Assembly (NCBI GenBank): GCA_026992075.1 | Contig: JALXAM010000062.1 | Location: 51,472 to 109,964, forward strand | Origin: Sedimenticola sp. | Lineage (GTDB): Bacteria; Pseudomonadota; Gammaproteobacteria; Chromatiales; Chromatiaceae | DNA: 58,493 bases | Direction of reading: 5' to 3' | Shown here: positions 1 to 9,283 of the stretch, piece after piece | Numbering within the stretch: position 1 is the first letter of the stretch | Layout of the letters: each line of letters opens with the position of its first letter | Notes under the pieces: generated by a model | What the model saw: the letters and a program-made list of their open reading frames with translations, nothing else | Databases searched by the model: none | Told to the model about the DNA's origin: nothing | Made by a program: the position numbers and the translations under genes

Positions 1-127
1 CTACGCGCCTTCGCGGTCGAACCCAACCTGTTTGGATACATCGAGGGTTCGAATCCTTGATTGGATCAGGGCTTTCGGATTCGGGCGGGAATGCTTAGAT
101 TTGAGTGATTGGCGGAGAGGGAGGGAT
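1..127. repeat. 127-bp direct repeat, copy 1
   Basis: Bases 1-127 recur at 158-284 with a period of 157 bp. Between the copies lies a 30-base spacer. The right edge of this copy reproduces the last ~17 bases of the tRNA-Ser 3' end, and the unit also holds a T-arm-like stretch (gggttcgaatcc). The copy begins at the window edge, so it may extend further left. Confidence 0.85.
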
Positions 128-157
128 GGGCTCCCTGCGGTCGCCACTGCTTCGGCG

Positions 158-284
158 CTACGCGCCTTCGCGGTCGAACCCAACCTGTTTGGATACATCG
201 AGGGTTCGAATCCTTGATTGGATCAGGGCTTTCGGATTCGGGCGGGAATGCTTAGATTTGAGTGATTGGCGGAGAGGGAGGGAT
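158..284. repeat. 127-bp direct repeat, copy 2 (overlaps tRNA-Ser 3' end)
   Basis: This copy matches bases 1-127 and runs into the genuine tRNA-Ser gene, sharing its 3' end up to base 284. The arrangement could be a tandem duplication of the tRNA 3' end plus downstream DNA, or remnants of integration (att) sites. No integrase is visible in the window. Confidence 0.85.
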
Positions 285-357
285 TCGAACCCTCGATACG
301 GGGTTACCGTATACACACTTTCCAGGCGTGCTCCTTCAGCCACTCGGACACCTCTCC
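267..357 (-). tRNA. tRNA-Ser (GGA anticodon)
   Basis: Read on the reverse strand, this 91-nt gene has the acceptor stem GGAGAGG/CCTCTCC, discriminator G and an encoded CCA (bases 267-269). It has a long variable arm typical of tRNA-Ser, the T-arm sequence GGGTTCGAATCCC and the anticodon loop CTGGAAA, giving anticodon GGA. The 3' end is duplicated in the neighbouring direct repeat. Confidence 0.95.
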
Positions 358-522
358 GGAGGCTGCCGAGCGGGAAGCCCGCGCGGCAGGAGGCGAAGCT
401 TAAACCACTTCCCCGCCCGGCGCAATCCCGACAGCGGTTCGACGGCGGTTTTTGTCTGAAATTCCAATCGGTTGGCCAATCCAGTTATAGTGCCCATGCT
501 GACAGTCATCCTACCCTGTTCC

Positions 523-1356
523 ATGCCCAGCAAGAAGCGGAAGCAGCCCACCCTCGCCGAGCAGGCGGATCGCCATGCGCTGTACGAGCTCTCGGTCCAG
601 TGTGCCGAGGCGGAAATCGATTTCGTCAGCGACACCTTCAAGGCGCTGCGGGGCCGACCCGCGCGACTTTTACGCGAAGACTTCTGCGGCACCGCCAACG
701 TCTGTTGCGAGTGGGTACGGCGCCACAAGGAGAACCGGGCCATCGGCGTGGATCTCGATCCGGAGGTGTTGGCCTGGGGACGGGAACACAATCTGTCGGC
801 CCTGAAGCCGGGCCAGGCCAGGCGCATCACCCTGCTGCAGGCCGACGTGCTGGAGGTGGAGACCGAAGCCCCCGATATCGTCTCGGCGATGAATTTCAGC
901 TATTGGCTGTTCAGGGAGCGTGCCCAGCTCAAGCGCTATTTCCAGCGGGTCCATGAGGCGCTTGCAGACGACGGCGTTTTCTTCCTTGATGCCTATGGCG
1001 GTTACGACAGCTTCCGGGACTGCGAAGAGGAGCGGGAGGTGGAGACCGATCTGGGGGAGGTCACCTACGTCTGGCAGCAGGAGAGCTTCAATCCCATCGA
1101 TCATCGCCTGGTCTGCCACATCCATTTCCGCTTCGAGGATGGATCCAGCCTGGAGCCGGCCTTCAGTTACGACTGGCGACTGTGGACCCTGCCGGAGATC
1201 CGGGACCTGCTGGAGGAATGCGGATTTCGAGTGACTATCTACTGGCAGGGCTGGGACGAGGATGGAGAGCCGGATGGCGACTTCCATCCCGCCACCGAGG
1301 CCGATGCCGACGCCGGCTGGATCGCCTACATCAGCGCGGAAAAGCTGGCAGACTGA
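523..1356 (+). CDS. class I SAM-dependent methyltransferase
   Basis: A predicted cytoplasmic methyltransferase of about 277 residues. It shows the class I Rossmann signature: a motif I region around LLREDFCGTANVCCEW, an acidic motif II (GVDLDPEVL), a motif III with LLQADVLEV, and a post-core NFSYWLF segment before the C-terminal domain. The frame is open from 472, but the ATG at 523 (MPSKKRK) gives a more usual N-terminus. A TATAGT hexamer at 486-491 could be a -10 element, with no clear -35. The substrate cannot be told from sequence. It stands alone between the tRNA and the chemotaxis operon. Confidence 0.8.
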   Translation: MPSKKRKQPTLAEQADRHALYELSVQCAEAEIDFVSDTFKALRGRPARLLREDFCGTANVCCEWVRRHKENRAIGVDLDPEVLAWGREHNLSALKPGQARRITLLQADVLEVETEAPDIVSAMNFSYWLFRERAQLKRYFQRVHEALADDGVFFLDAYGGYDSFRDCEEEREVETDLGEVTYVWQQESFNPIDHRLVCHIHFRFEDGSSLEPAFSYDWRLWTLPEIRDLLEECGFRVTIYWQGWDEDGEPDGDFHPATEADADAGWIAYISAEKLAD

Positions 1357-1452
1357 GGCACTTCCCCCCCTCTGACGAACATCCGCCCTGTCATCACAGC
1401 CGAGCTTTGATTCAGGCTGGTCTGCCGCTCCCTCGATAAGCCGATCCCCGGG

Positions 1453-1479
1453 TTAAGGAAAACCCCGACCTGCCGATAC
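1453..1479 (+). promoter_or_regulatory. candidate sigma-28 (FliA) promoter of the chemotaxis operon
   Basis: TTAAG at 1453-1457 is followed after 14 bases by GCCGATAC at 1472-1479. This closely resembles the flagellar sigma-28 -35/-10 pair (TAAA or TCAAG, about 14-15 bases, GCCGATAA). It lies about 40 bases upstream of the cheA start, and the genes downstream are all chemotaxis genes. Confidence 0.55.
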
Positions 1480-1503
1480 CTCTTCTGCAACCACAAGAAG
1501 AGG
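1479..1503 (+). promoter_or_regulatory. 8-bp hairpin in the cheA leader
   Basis: CCTCTTCT (1479-1486) pairs perfectly with AGAAGAGG (1496-1503) across a 9-base loop, directly after the putative -10 and upstream of the cheA start. It has no U tract, so it is not an obvious terminator. It could stabilise or regulate the 5' end of the transcript. Confidence 0.4.
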
Positions 1504-1518
1504 GCGACAGGACAATCC

Positions 1519-3666
1519 ATGTCGATGGACCTTTCCGAATTTCTCGACGTCTTTCTCGAAGAGTGCTTCGAGGGGCTGGAGGCCATGGAGTCGGGCCTGC
1601 TGAACCTGGACGAAGGCACGGATCTCGAGGAGATCAACACCATCTTTCGCGCGGCACACTCCATAAAAGGGGGCAGTGCCGCCTTTGGATTCGACCAGAT
1701 CTCCGAGTTCACCCACGTGATGGAGACCCTGCTCGACCAGCTGCGCAGCGGCAGGCGTCAGGTGGACCGCGACACCGTGGACCTGCTGCTCGCCTCCGTG
1801 GACGTGCTGCGGGAGATGGTGGAGGGACTGAAAGACGACACCGGCCCCGACGAGGCGGTGGTGGCCGATCTGCGGAAGCGGCTGGAGGCCGCGGTGAACC
1901 AGGCCCCGGCCAAGTCCCAAAGCGACCCCGAACCCACGCCGGCAGAGAACGAAACGGAGCCCTCTGCCGGGGATAAGGGACCCGAGGAAGTGCGCACCTG
2001 GCGCATCTTCCTGCAGCCGAGCCCGGAGATGTTCCGCCAGGAGGACGATCCGGTACGCCTGTTCCGGCAGCTGCGCAAGCTGGGCGAGCTGAAGGTGGAG
2101 ACCCTGCTCGGCGAGCTGCCGCCACTGGATGAGCTGGACCCCACCACCTGCCATTTCTCCTGGCGCATCACCCTGCGCACCGGTGCCGGGGAACGGGCGA
2201 TCCGGGAGCTCTTCGCCTGGATCGGGGAACCCCGCCGGTTGGAGATCGAGCCCGCGGAAGAATCCGACCGGTCTCCGGAACCGGACAGCAATACCGAAAC
2301 CGGGCTGGACAATGCCGAGGCCCGGGCCGAGAGAAAGAAATCAGAACAGGATGTTCCCGAACCCGAGCCGGCAATCGAAAAAGACTCCCCCGCCAGCGCG
2401 GAAGAGAAACCTCCAGCCAAAGCCAAGTCCGCCCGTTCCAGCCAGAACCGCGAGAGCAACTCCATTCGCGTCTCCACTGAAAAGGTGGACCTGCTCATCA
2501 ATCTGGTGGGGGAGCTGGTCATCACCCAATCGATGCTCAACCAGGTGAGCAGCCAGCTGGCCCAGCAGGGCGGCCCCGAGGTGGAGGCGCTGTTCAACGG
2601 CCTGGCCCAGCTGGAGCGCAACACCCGTGAGCTGCAGGAGAACGTGCTCCAGATCCGCATGTTGCCCATCAGCTTCGCTTTCAACCGCTTCCCCCGCCTG
2701 GTGCGCGACGTGAGCCGCAAACTGGGCAAGCGGGTGGAGCTGGTGATCACCGGGGAACAGACCGAGGTGGACAAGACGGTACTGGAGAAGATCGGCGACC
2801 CCCTGGTCCACCTGGTGCGCAACGCCATCGACCACGGCCTGGAACTGCCGGAGGTGCGCACCGCCACCGGCAAGCCGGAGACCGGCCGCCTGGAGCTCAG
2901 CGCCCAACACGAGAGCGGCAACATCGTCATCCGCATCAGCGACGACGGCGCCGGGCTGAACCGGGAAAAGATCCTGAAGAAGGCCATCGAACGCGGGCTG
3001 GTGAGCGAACAGGAGGAGCTGTCGGACGAGCGCATCGACAACCTCATCTTCCTGCCAGGCTTTTCCACCGCGGACCAGGTGAGCGATCTTTCCGGGCGCG
3101 GTGTGGGGATGGATGTGGTGAAACGCAACATCAACGACCTGGGCGGCACCGTCTCCATCCAGTCCGAACCCGGCAGGGGCAGCGTGGTGACCATCCGCCT
3201 GCCGCTCACCCTGGCCATCCTCGACGGCCAGCTGGCACAGGTGGGTGGGGAGACCTACATCCTGCCGCTCATCTCCATCATGGAGTCGCTGCGTATGCGC
3301 CCACAGAGCCTCAAGCGCATCGCCGGCACCACCGAGGTCTACCACTTCCGCAACCAGTACATCCCGGTGATCCGGCTCAATCACCTGTTCGGCATTCCCG
3401 GCGGCACCGAGTCGCTGGAGGAGGGACTGCTGGTGGTGGTGGAGACCGACGGCCAGCTGGCCGGGCTGTTCGTGGACCGGCTGCTGGGGCAGCAACAGGT
3501 GGTGATCAAGAGCCTGGAGACCAACTTCCACCAGCTGCCGGGGCTCTCCGGCGCCACCATTCTCGGCGACGGACGGGTGGCGCTCATCGTGGACGTGCCC
3601 GGCCTGGTGCAACTGCACCACGACCAGCAGAACCATCGTGCGGCCACCCTGGTGGCCGTCTCCTGA
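1519..3666 (+). CDS. cheA: chemotaxis histidine kinase CheA
   Basis: This 715-residue kinase passes phosphate from chemoreceptor arrays to CheY and CheB. It has an N-terminal HPt domain with the phospho-accepting His47 (AAHSIKGG), a middle domain (~155-245), a long charged Pro/Glu/Lys linker (~245-320) and a dimerisation segment beginning near STEKVDLLINLVGELV. The HATPase core carries an N box (HLVRNAIDHGLE, ~430), G1 (DDGAGL, ~475) and G2 (GRGVGMDVV, ~527). A C-terminal CheW-like domain starts at ~563. It is the first gene of the operon, 19 bases before cheW. Confidence 0.97.
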   Translation: MSMDLSEFLDVFLEECFEGLEAMESGLLNLDEGTDLEEINTIFRAAHSIKGGSAAFGFDQISEFTHVMETLLDQLRSGRRQVDRDTVDLLLASVDVLREMVEGLKDDTGPDEAVVADLRKRLEAAVNQAPAKSQSDPEPTPAENETEPSAGDKGPEEVRTWRIFLQPSPEMFRQEDDPVRLFRQLRKLGELKVETLLGELPPLDELDPTTCHFSWRITLRTGAGERAIRELFAWIGEPRRLEIEPAEESDRSPEPDSNTETGLDNAEARAERKKSEQDVPEPEPAIEKDSPASAEEKPPAKAKSARSSQNRESNSIRVSTEKVDLLINLVGELVITQSMLNQVSSQLAQQGGPEVEALFNGLAQLERNTRELQENVLQIRMLPISFAFNRFPRLVRDVSRKLGKRVELVITGEQTEVDKTVLEKIGDPLVHLVRNAIDHGLELPEVRTATGKPETGRLELSAQHESGNIVIRISDDGAGLNREKILKKAIERGLVSEQEELSDERIDNLIFLPGFSTADQVSDLSGRGVGMDVVKRNINDLGGTVSIQSEPGRGSVVTIRLPLTLAILDGQLAQVGGETYILPLISIMESLRMRPQSLKRIAGTTEVYHFRNQYIPVIRLNHLFGIPGGTESLEEGLLVVVETDGQLAGLFVDRLLGQQQVVIKSLETNFHQLPGLSGATILGDGRVALIVDVPGLVQLHHDQQNHRAATLVAVS

Positions 3667-3685
3667 CGAGGAAAGCGAAAACGCC

Positions 3686-4207
3686 ATGAACAACGACCAT
3701 GCACAGAAGATCGACGCCGATCTCTACCAGGAACAGAGCATGACCCAGTACCTCACCTTCTGCCTGGCCGGAGAGGAGTACGGCATCAACATCCTGCAGG
3801 TCCAGGAGATCAAGGGCTGGAGCCAGGTCACCCCCATGCCCAACACGCCGGAGTTCATCCTCGGCGTGATCAACCTGCGGGGCACCGTGGTGCCCATCGT
3901 GGACCTGCGCACCTATTTCGCCCTGCCGGCCCGAGAACCTGGGCCCACCACGGTGGTGATCGTGGTGCGGGCCAACGACGGCCAGGGCTCGCAACGCACC
4001 ATGGGCATCGTGGTGGATGGCGTCTCCGAAGTGCAAAACATCGCCGAGGGCGAAGTGCAGCCACCGCCTCCCATCGAAGAAAAGGAGGGACGCCGCCCGG
4101 TCGCCGGGCTGGCCGCCAAGGACGACCGCATGATCATCATGCTCGACATCGACGACCTGATGATCAACGGCGTGCTCACCCAGCTCAAGCAGGAAGTCGC
4201 CGCGTGA
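3686..4207 (+). CDS. cheW: chemotaxis coupling protein CheW
   Basis: A 173-residue CheW adaptor that links CheA to chemoreceptor tips. The CheW fold starts near residue 19 ([23 protein letters not shown]) and includes the conserved [16 protein letters not shown] segment. The frame is open upstream into cheA, but the ATG at 3686 follows a GAGGAAAG ribosome-binding site (3668-3675) and gives the expected length. Its place between cheA and the receptor gene fits the role. Confidence 0.96.
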   Translation: MNNDHAQKIDADLYQEQSMTQYLTFCLAGEEYGINILQVQEIKGWSQVTPMPNTPEFILGVINLRGTVVPIVDLRTYFALPAREPGPTTVVIVVRANDGQGSQRTMGIVVDGVSEVQNIAEGEVQPPPPIEEKEGRRPVAGLAAKDDRMIIMLDIDDLMINGVLTQLKQEVAA

Positions 4208-4247
4208 ACCCGAAACAAACAGAAGAAACCTTCCCACGGAGAAGAAA

Positions 4248-6959
4248 ATGAAGATCAACGAACCGGTCACCAACAACGAAGTGGTCATGAAGGACGGCCA
4301 GTTTCTCGTTTCCACCACCGACCTGAAGGGAATCATCACCTCGGCCAATCGTGCATTCGTCGAGATGAGCGGCTACGGCCTGGACGAGCTGGTGGGCCAC
4401 AACCACAACATCGTGCGCCATCCCGACATGCCACCCGAAGCCTTCGAAGATCTGTGGCAAACCATCAAGGCCGGACGCCCCTGGGTAGGGCTGGTGAAGA
4501 ACCGCCGCAAGGACGGCGATTACTACTGGGTGAAGGCCAATGTCACTCCCATGCGGGTGAAGGGTCAGGTCACCGGCTACATGTCAGTGCGCACCAAGCC
4601 TACCCGGCAGGAGATCGAATCCGCGGAGGCCCTCTATCGCGATATCCGTACCGGCAAGGCCACCCTGAAGCCAAACTTTTTCCAGCGCATGAAGAACCGG
4701 ATGATGGACTTTGGCGTCACCCGTTATTTCATGACCGCCGCGGTGGGCTCCATTGCAGGCATGGGCGTCCTCGCCTGGTTGGGGCATGAAGGCGCTTCGG
4801 TGACGGTTCTGGATGCCACCCTGGCTGTTCTCAGCCTGTTCACTATTCTCGGTGCATGGGCCCTGAGCCGGTATGTGAACCGGCCACTTCAGACCGCGGT
4901 GAACGCGCTGCAGGAGATTGCGGATGGCGATTACCTGAACTGGGTGGAGAGCCACCGCAACGACACCCTGGGCAACATGCTGCAGAACCTGCAATCGGCC
5001 CAGATCCGTCTTGGGTATGCGGTGAACGAGATCCGCAATCAGGCCAACGAGCTGAACCGGGTGAAAGCGGCGCTGGGGAGCGTGGATGCCGCCGTGATGA
5101 TCACCGATGAGGATCACCGTGTGATCTACCTCAACGCGGCACTCCAGAAGATGATGGAAAAGGCCCAGGAGCGGATTCGGAAAAAGCTGCCCGACTTCGA
5201 TGCCAGCCAGCTGATCGGCCGGGACATCGATTTTCTCGGCGGTGCCCTGGAGCTCGATTCAGGTTTGCTGCAGAACCTACAGGACAACCATTGCCACGAA
5301 TTTGCCATCAACGGGCTCACCTTCCGCATCTCGGTGAATCCGGTGTTGGACGAATCCGGAAACCGCATCGGCACGGTGGTGGAGTGGCAGGATCGTACCG
5401 AGGAGGTGGCCGTGGAACGGGAGATCCAGGACCTCGTGGATGCCGCTTTGGTGGGCAACCTCACCGAGCGCATCGACCTCACCGGGAAAGAGGGCTTCTT
5501 CGCCACCCTGGGCCAGCGGGTGAATCAACTGGTGGAGGTGCTGGACAACGTGGTGGCCGACACCGCCAGCGTCATCGGCGCCCTGGCCCGGGGCGATCTC
5601 AGCCACACCATCGATTCCGAGTACGAAGGCTCCTTCGCCCGGCTCAAGGAGGACGTGAACGCCACGGTGAAGAACCTCACCCGGGTGATCGGGAGCATCC
5701 GGGCCAGCGCCGATGCGGTGGAACAGGCCTCTCGGGAGATCGCCGAGGGCAACGCCGACCTCGCCCGCCGCACCGAGATGCAGGCTTCCAACCTGGAGGA
5801 GACCGCCAGCAGCATGGAGGAGATCACCTCCACCGTTCGCCAGAACGCCGACAACTCGCGCAAGGCAAGCGACCTCTCCAAGGAGACCCTGGAGCAGGCC
5901 GTTGCAGGAGGTTCGGTGGTCTCCGAGACCATCTCGGCCATGGAGAAGATCACCGAATCCAGCAAGAAGATCGCGGCCATCATCGGCGTCATCGACGACA
6001 TCGCCTTCCAGACCAACCTGCTGGCCCTGAACGCCGCGGTGGAGGCGGCCCGGGCCGGAGAACAGGGACGTGGCTTCGCCGTGGTGGCCACCGAGGTGCG
6101 CAACCTGGCTCAGCGTTCCGCCACTGCCGCCAAGGAGATCAAGACTCTCATCGAGGACAGCGTGTCCAATGTGGAAGAGGGGTCCGAGCTGGTGAACCAG
6201 TCCGGCAAGACCCTGGAGGAGATCGTGGAGTCGGTGAAGAAGGTGAGCGACTTCATCGCCGAGATCGCCGCAGCAAGCTCGGAGCAGTATGCCGGCATCG
6301 AGCAGGTGAACCAGGCGGTCTCCCAGATGGACGAGGTGACCCAGCAGAACGCAGCTCTGGTGGAGGAAGCGGCGCAGACCAGTCAGATGATGGACGAACA
6401 GGCCAAGGAGCTGAGCGAACTCATCGCCTTCTTCAAGGTCGGCGACAGTCAGCCGCAGAACGGCTGGGATGGCGTGGAGCGACGCTCCCCCGATCGTCCC
6501 TGGTCCAATCAGCAGAAAGGAGGCAAACGCATGGACTTTTCTTCTGCCCGGGCCAAGCACAAGCTGTGGAAGACCCGGTTGCGGGCCTTCCTCGACGGTG
6601 AATCCTCGATGAGCGAGGAGGAGGCGGCCTCCCACCACGACTGTGATCTGGGCAAATGGCTCTATGGCACCGGCCTGCAACAATACGGTGATCTGCCCGA
6701 AATGAAAGAGCTGGAGAAGGTCCATGCCGAGATGCACGCCCTGATCAAGCAGGTGATCCATGCGGGAAATCAGGGTGACCGTCAGAAAGCGGAGAGTGTC
6801 TTCGCCCGCGTCTCCCGCTATTCCGATCAGATCGTCTCCTTGCTCGACCGGCTGGAGAAGAAGACCGCCAGCGGAGGCGAGGTGGTGCCCCATCCCGCTG
6901 CCGCCGAAGCCAGCCGCGCGCAGGCAGTGGGCGCGGAAGAGCTCTGGGAAGAGTTCTGA
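4248..6959 (+). CDS. Aer-like chemoreceptor: PAS-TM-HAMP-PAS-MCP-CZB
   Basis: A 903-residue methyl-accepting receptor. Residues ~15-120 form an Aer-type PAS domain ([31 protein letters not shown]), a family that often binds FAD and senses redox state. Two hydrophobic segments (~160-178 and ~186-208) leave almost no periplasmic loop, so sensing should be cytoplasmic. A HAMP region (~208-260), a second PAS (~275-385) and a HAMP-like repeat (~395-480) follow. The signalling hairpin has its tip at ~587-620 ([16 protein letters not shown]). The C-terminus is a zinc-binding CZB domain with likely ligands His771, Cys799, His826 and His830. It is expressed with cheA and cheW; the RBS is ACGGAG. Confidence 0.93.
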   Translation: MKINEPVTNNEVVMKDGQFLVSTTDLKGIITSANRAFVEMSGYGLDELVGHNHNIVRHPDMPPEAFEDLWQTIKAGRPWVGLVKNRRKDGDYYWVKANVTPMRVKGQVTGYMSVRTKPTRQEIESAEALYRDIRTGKATLKPNFFQRMKNRMMDFGVTRYFMTAAVGSIAGMGVLAWLGHEGASVTVLDATLAVLSLFTILGAWALSRYVNRPLQTAVNALQEIADGDYLNWVESHRNDTLGNMLQNLQSAQIRLGYAVNEIRNQANELNRVKAALGSVDAAVMITDEDHRVIYLNAALQKMMEKAQERIRKKLPDFDASQLIGRDIDFLGGALELDSGLLQNLQDNHCHEFAINGLTFRISVNPVLDESGNRIGTVVEWQDRTEEVAVEREIQDLVDAALVGNLTERIDLTGKEGFFATLGQRVNQLVEVLDNVVADTASVIGALARGDLSHTIDSEYEGSFARLKEDVNATVKNLTRVIGSIRASADAVEQASREIAEGNADLARRTEMQASNLEETASSMEEITSTVRQNADNSRKASDLSKETLEQAVAGGSVVSETISAMEKITESSKKIAAIIGVIDDIAFQTNLLALNAAVEAARAGEQGRGFAVVATEVRNLAQRSATAAKEIKTLIEDSVSNVEEGSELVNQSGKTLEEIVESVKKVSDFIAEIAAASSEQYAGIEQVNQAVSQMDEVTQQNAALVEEAAQTSQMMDEQAKELSELIAFFKVGDSQPQNGWDGVERRSPDRPWSNQQKGGKRMDFSSARAKHKLWKTRLRAFLDGESSMSEEEAASHHDCDLGKWLYGTGLQQYGDLPEMKELEKVHAEMHALIKQVIHAGNQGDRQKAESVFARVSRYSDQIVSLLDRLEKKTASGGEVVPHPAAAEASRAQAVGAEELWEEF

Positions 6960-6965
6960 CCGGTT

Positions 6966-7232
6966 ATGGCCACACTGGTACTGGAAGGCCACCTAGGTTG
7001 CCAACAGGCGGTTGCGCAAGCGGAAGTTCTGCGCAACAGCCTGCAACCTGGCGAGCCGCTGGAGATCGACGCCGGCGGTCTGGAAGGAATCGATGGTTGC
7101 GGCCTGCAGCTGTTGGCGGCCGCGGTCCGGGCGGCACGGGGCCTGGAGGCCCCGGTCAGCTGGAAAGAGGCTTCGGGAGCCCTGCAAGAGGCCGCCGGCC
7201 TGCTGGGTCTCACGGAAGAACTGGGTCTGTAA
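6966..7232 (+). CDS. small STAS-domain protein
   Basis: An 88-residue single STAS domain, starting 6 bases after the receptor gene. The core IDAGGLEGIDGCGLQLLAAAVRAAR matches the STAS phosphorylation-loop region. The Ser/Thr usually found in D-S/T-x-G-L is replaced, giving IDGCGLQLL. Such proteins occur inside proteobacterial chemotaxis operons and may act by binding rather than by phosphorylation. Its partner is unknown. Confidence 0.8.
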   Translation: MATLVLEGHLGCQQAVAQAEVLRNSLQPGEPLEIDAGGLEGIDGCGLQLLAAAVRAARGLEAPVSWKEASGALQEAAGLLGLTEELGL

Positions 7233-7260
7233 TCAGGGATCAACTGAGGAGCAATGAAGC

Positions 7261-8115
7261 ATGACGGCCACCAGCATAGGGAGGCGCCCCCAGGAATATC
7301 AGTTCACCGATCGCGATCTGGAGCGGCTGAGGGAACTGATCTACGCCCACACAGGCATCCGCATGGCGGAGAACAAGCGCGACCTGATCTACGGCCGCCT
7401 TTCACGCCGGCTGCGGGCACTGGGCCTGAAAAATTTCAACGACTATTGCCGTTTCCTCGACGAAGGGGATCCCGAGGAGCTGGAGGCCTTTCGCAATGCG
7501 GTGACCACCAACCTCACCGCCTTCTTCCGCGAAGCGCACCACTTCGACTACCTCGCCGGAGAGCTGCTGCCCGAGCTGGCGAGCAGAAAACGAGACCAGC
7601 GGCGGCTCCGGTTCTGGTCCGCCGGCTGTTCCACCGGGGAGGAGCCCTATTCCCTGGCCATGGTGCTGCGGGAGAGCCTCCCCGACCTGAACCAATGGGA
7701 TGCCCGCATCCTGGCCACCGATCTGGACTCACAGGTGCTGGGTCGCGCCCGGCAGGGGGTCTACGACCTGCAGGGTATCCGGCAGAAACTGGGGCCTCGC
7801 CTCAAACGTTGGTTCCTGCGTGGCAAGGGACCCTTCGAGGGCAAGGCACGGGTGAGACCGGAGCTGCAGGAGCTGGTGGAATTCCGCCAGCTCAACCTGA
7901 TGCACGACTGGCCCATGCGCGGTCCATTCGACGCCATCTTCTGCCGAAACGTGCTCATCTATTTCGACAAACCCACTCAGAAGCGGCTGTTCGAACGTTT
8001 CGCCAAGCTGTTGCCGATGCAGGGCCATCTCTTCATCGGCCACTCGGAGAGCCCGCTGGACCTCACCGACCGCTTCGAGCTGATCGGCCAGTCCATCTAC
8101 CGCCGGGTGAAATAG
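7261..8115 (+). CDS. cheR: chemotaxis receptor methyltransferase CheR
   Basis: A 284-residue SAM-dependent methyltransferase that methylates glutamates on chemoreceptors. An N-terminal helical domain (LIYAHTGIRMAENKRDLIYGRL) precedes the SAM-binding motif FWSAGCSTGEEPYSLAM and the CRNVLIYFDKPTQ segment typical of CheR. An ATG at 7254 in another frame is closer to the GAGGAG at 7246-7251, but the ATG at 7261 has correct spacing and gives the full protein. It precedes cheB, its opposing activity. Confidence 0.96.
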   Translation: MTATSIGRRPQEYQFTDRDLERLRELIYAHTGIRMAENKRDLIYGRLSRRLRALGLKNFNDYCRFLDEGDPEELEAFRNAVTTNLTAFFREAHHFDYLAGELLPELASRKRDQRRLRFWSAGCSTGEEPYSLAMVLRESLPDLNQWDARILATDLDSQVLGRARQGVYDLQGIRQKLGPRLKRWFLRGKGPFEGKARVRPELQELVEFRQLNLMHDWPMRGPFDAIFCRNVLIYFDKPTQKRLFERFAKLLPMQGHLFIGHSESPLDLTDRFELIGQSIYRRVK

Positions 8116-8137
8116 AACAACAAGGAAAACACAGCCT

Positions 8138-9283
8138 ATGAGCATCAAGGTACTGATCATCGACGACTCCGCCCTGGTGAGACGACTGCTCACCCGGGTG
8201 CTGGAGCGTGACCCCCAGATCGAGGTGGTGGGCACGGCCCCCGACCCCTATGTCGCGCGGGAGAAGATCAAGCAGCTCAATCCCGACGTGCTCACCCTGG
8301 ACGTGGAGATGCCGAAGATGAACGGCATCACCTTCCTCAAGAACCTCATGCGGCTGCGGCCCATGCCGGTGGTGATGGTCTCCTCCCTCACCGAGGAAGG
8401 GGCCGAGGTGACCCTGCAGGCGCTGGAGCTGGGCGCGGTGGATTTCGTCACCAAACCCAGGGGGGAGCCTGCAGCAGCCCTGGAGCGGCTATCCGACGAA
8501 CTGGTGCACAAGGTGAAGGTGGCCGCCGACACCCCCTTGGCCCGCGGTAGACGTTCTTCATCTCCACGGGTGGACGATCAGCCCGAAACCCGCGAGCGCC
8601 ACAGCGCCGACGTGATCCTGCCGCCGGCGAGGACACGGCCGCCCAAGGGGCGACCACCGCTGGTGGCCATGGGCGCCTCCACCGGTGGCACCGAGGCGCT
8701 CAAGGAGGTGCTGATGGCCCTGCCGGCGCACCTGCCGCCGGTGGTGATCACTCAGCACATTCCGGCCGGCTTCAGCACCGCCTTCGCCCGCCGCATGAAC
8801 CGCCTCTCCCCTCTCACAGTACACGAGGCCCGGGAGGACCAGCCCATCGAGCCCGGTCACGTCTATATCGCCCCGGGCAGTCATCACCTGCTGGTCACCT
8901 GGGACGGGCGCGGCTACCGCTGCAGACTCAGCGATGGTCCCCGGGTGAACCGTCACAAACCCTCGGTGGATGTGCTCTTCCGCTCCGTGGCCCAGTGCAG
9001 CGGCTCCAGCGCCATCGGTGTGCTGCTCACCGGCATGGGCGACGACGGTGCCCGTTGCCTGCTAGAGATGCGCCATGCGGGCGCCCGCACCATCGCCCAG
9101 GACGAGGCCACCAGCGTGGTCTGGGGCATGCCGGGCGCCGCGGTGAAGCTGGACGCGGCAGAGAAGGTGCTGCCGCTGTCTGCGGTGGCTGGCGAGGTGA
9201 TGAAGCTGCTATCCGGCCGTACCGGACGACCCGTTCAATCTCTCAACCCAACCCGACAACAAACCAAGAGGAGCATCCCATGA
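8138..9283 (+). CDS. cheB: chemotaxis methylesterase/glutaminase CheB
   Basis: A 381-residue two-domain adaptation enzyme. The receiver domain has Asp9/Asp10 and phospho-acceptor Asp55 (LDVEMPKMNG). The methylesterase domain has the catalytic triad Ser181 (GASTGG), His207 (TQHIPAGFS) and Asp303 (GMGDDGA). The linker (~128-172) is rich in Arg, Pro and Ser. Its stop codon overlaps the next start as ATGA (9280-9283), so translation is probably coupled to the cheY-like gene. Confidence 0.96.
   Translation: MSIKVLIIDDSALVRRLLTRVLERDPQIEVVGTAPDPYVAREKIKQLNPDVLTLDVEMPKMNGITFLKNLMRLRPMPVVMVSSLTEEGAEVTLQALELGAVDFVTKPRGEPAAALERLSDELVHKVKVAADTPLARGRRSSSPRVDDQPETRERHSADVILPPARTRPPKGRPPLVAMGASTGGTEALKEVLMALPAHLPPVVITQHIPAGFSTAFARRMNRLSPLTVHEAREDQPIEPGHVYIAPGSHHLLVTWDGRGYRCRLSDGPRVNRHKPSVDVLFRSVAQCSGSSAIGVLLTGMGDDGARCLLEMRHAGARTIAQDEATSVVWGMPGAAVKLDAAEKVLPLSAVAGEVMKLLSGRTGRPVQSLNPTRQQTKRSIP

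Noticed and set aside
5277-6992. A 571-codon reverse frame under the chemoreceptor
   Set aside because: It is antisense to a clear MCP gene and shows no independent domain or RBS evidence.
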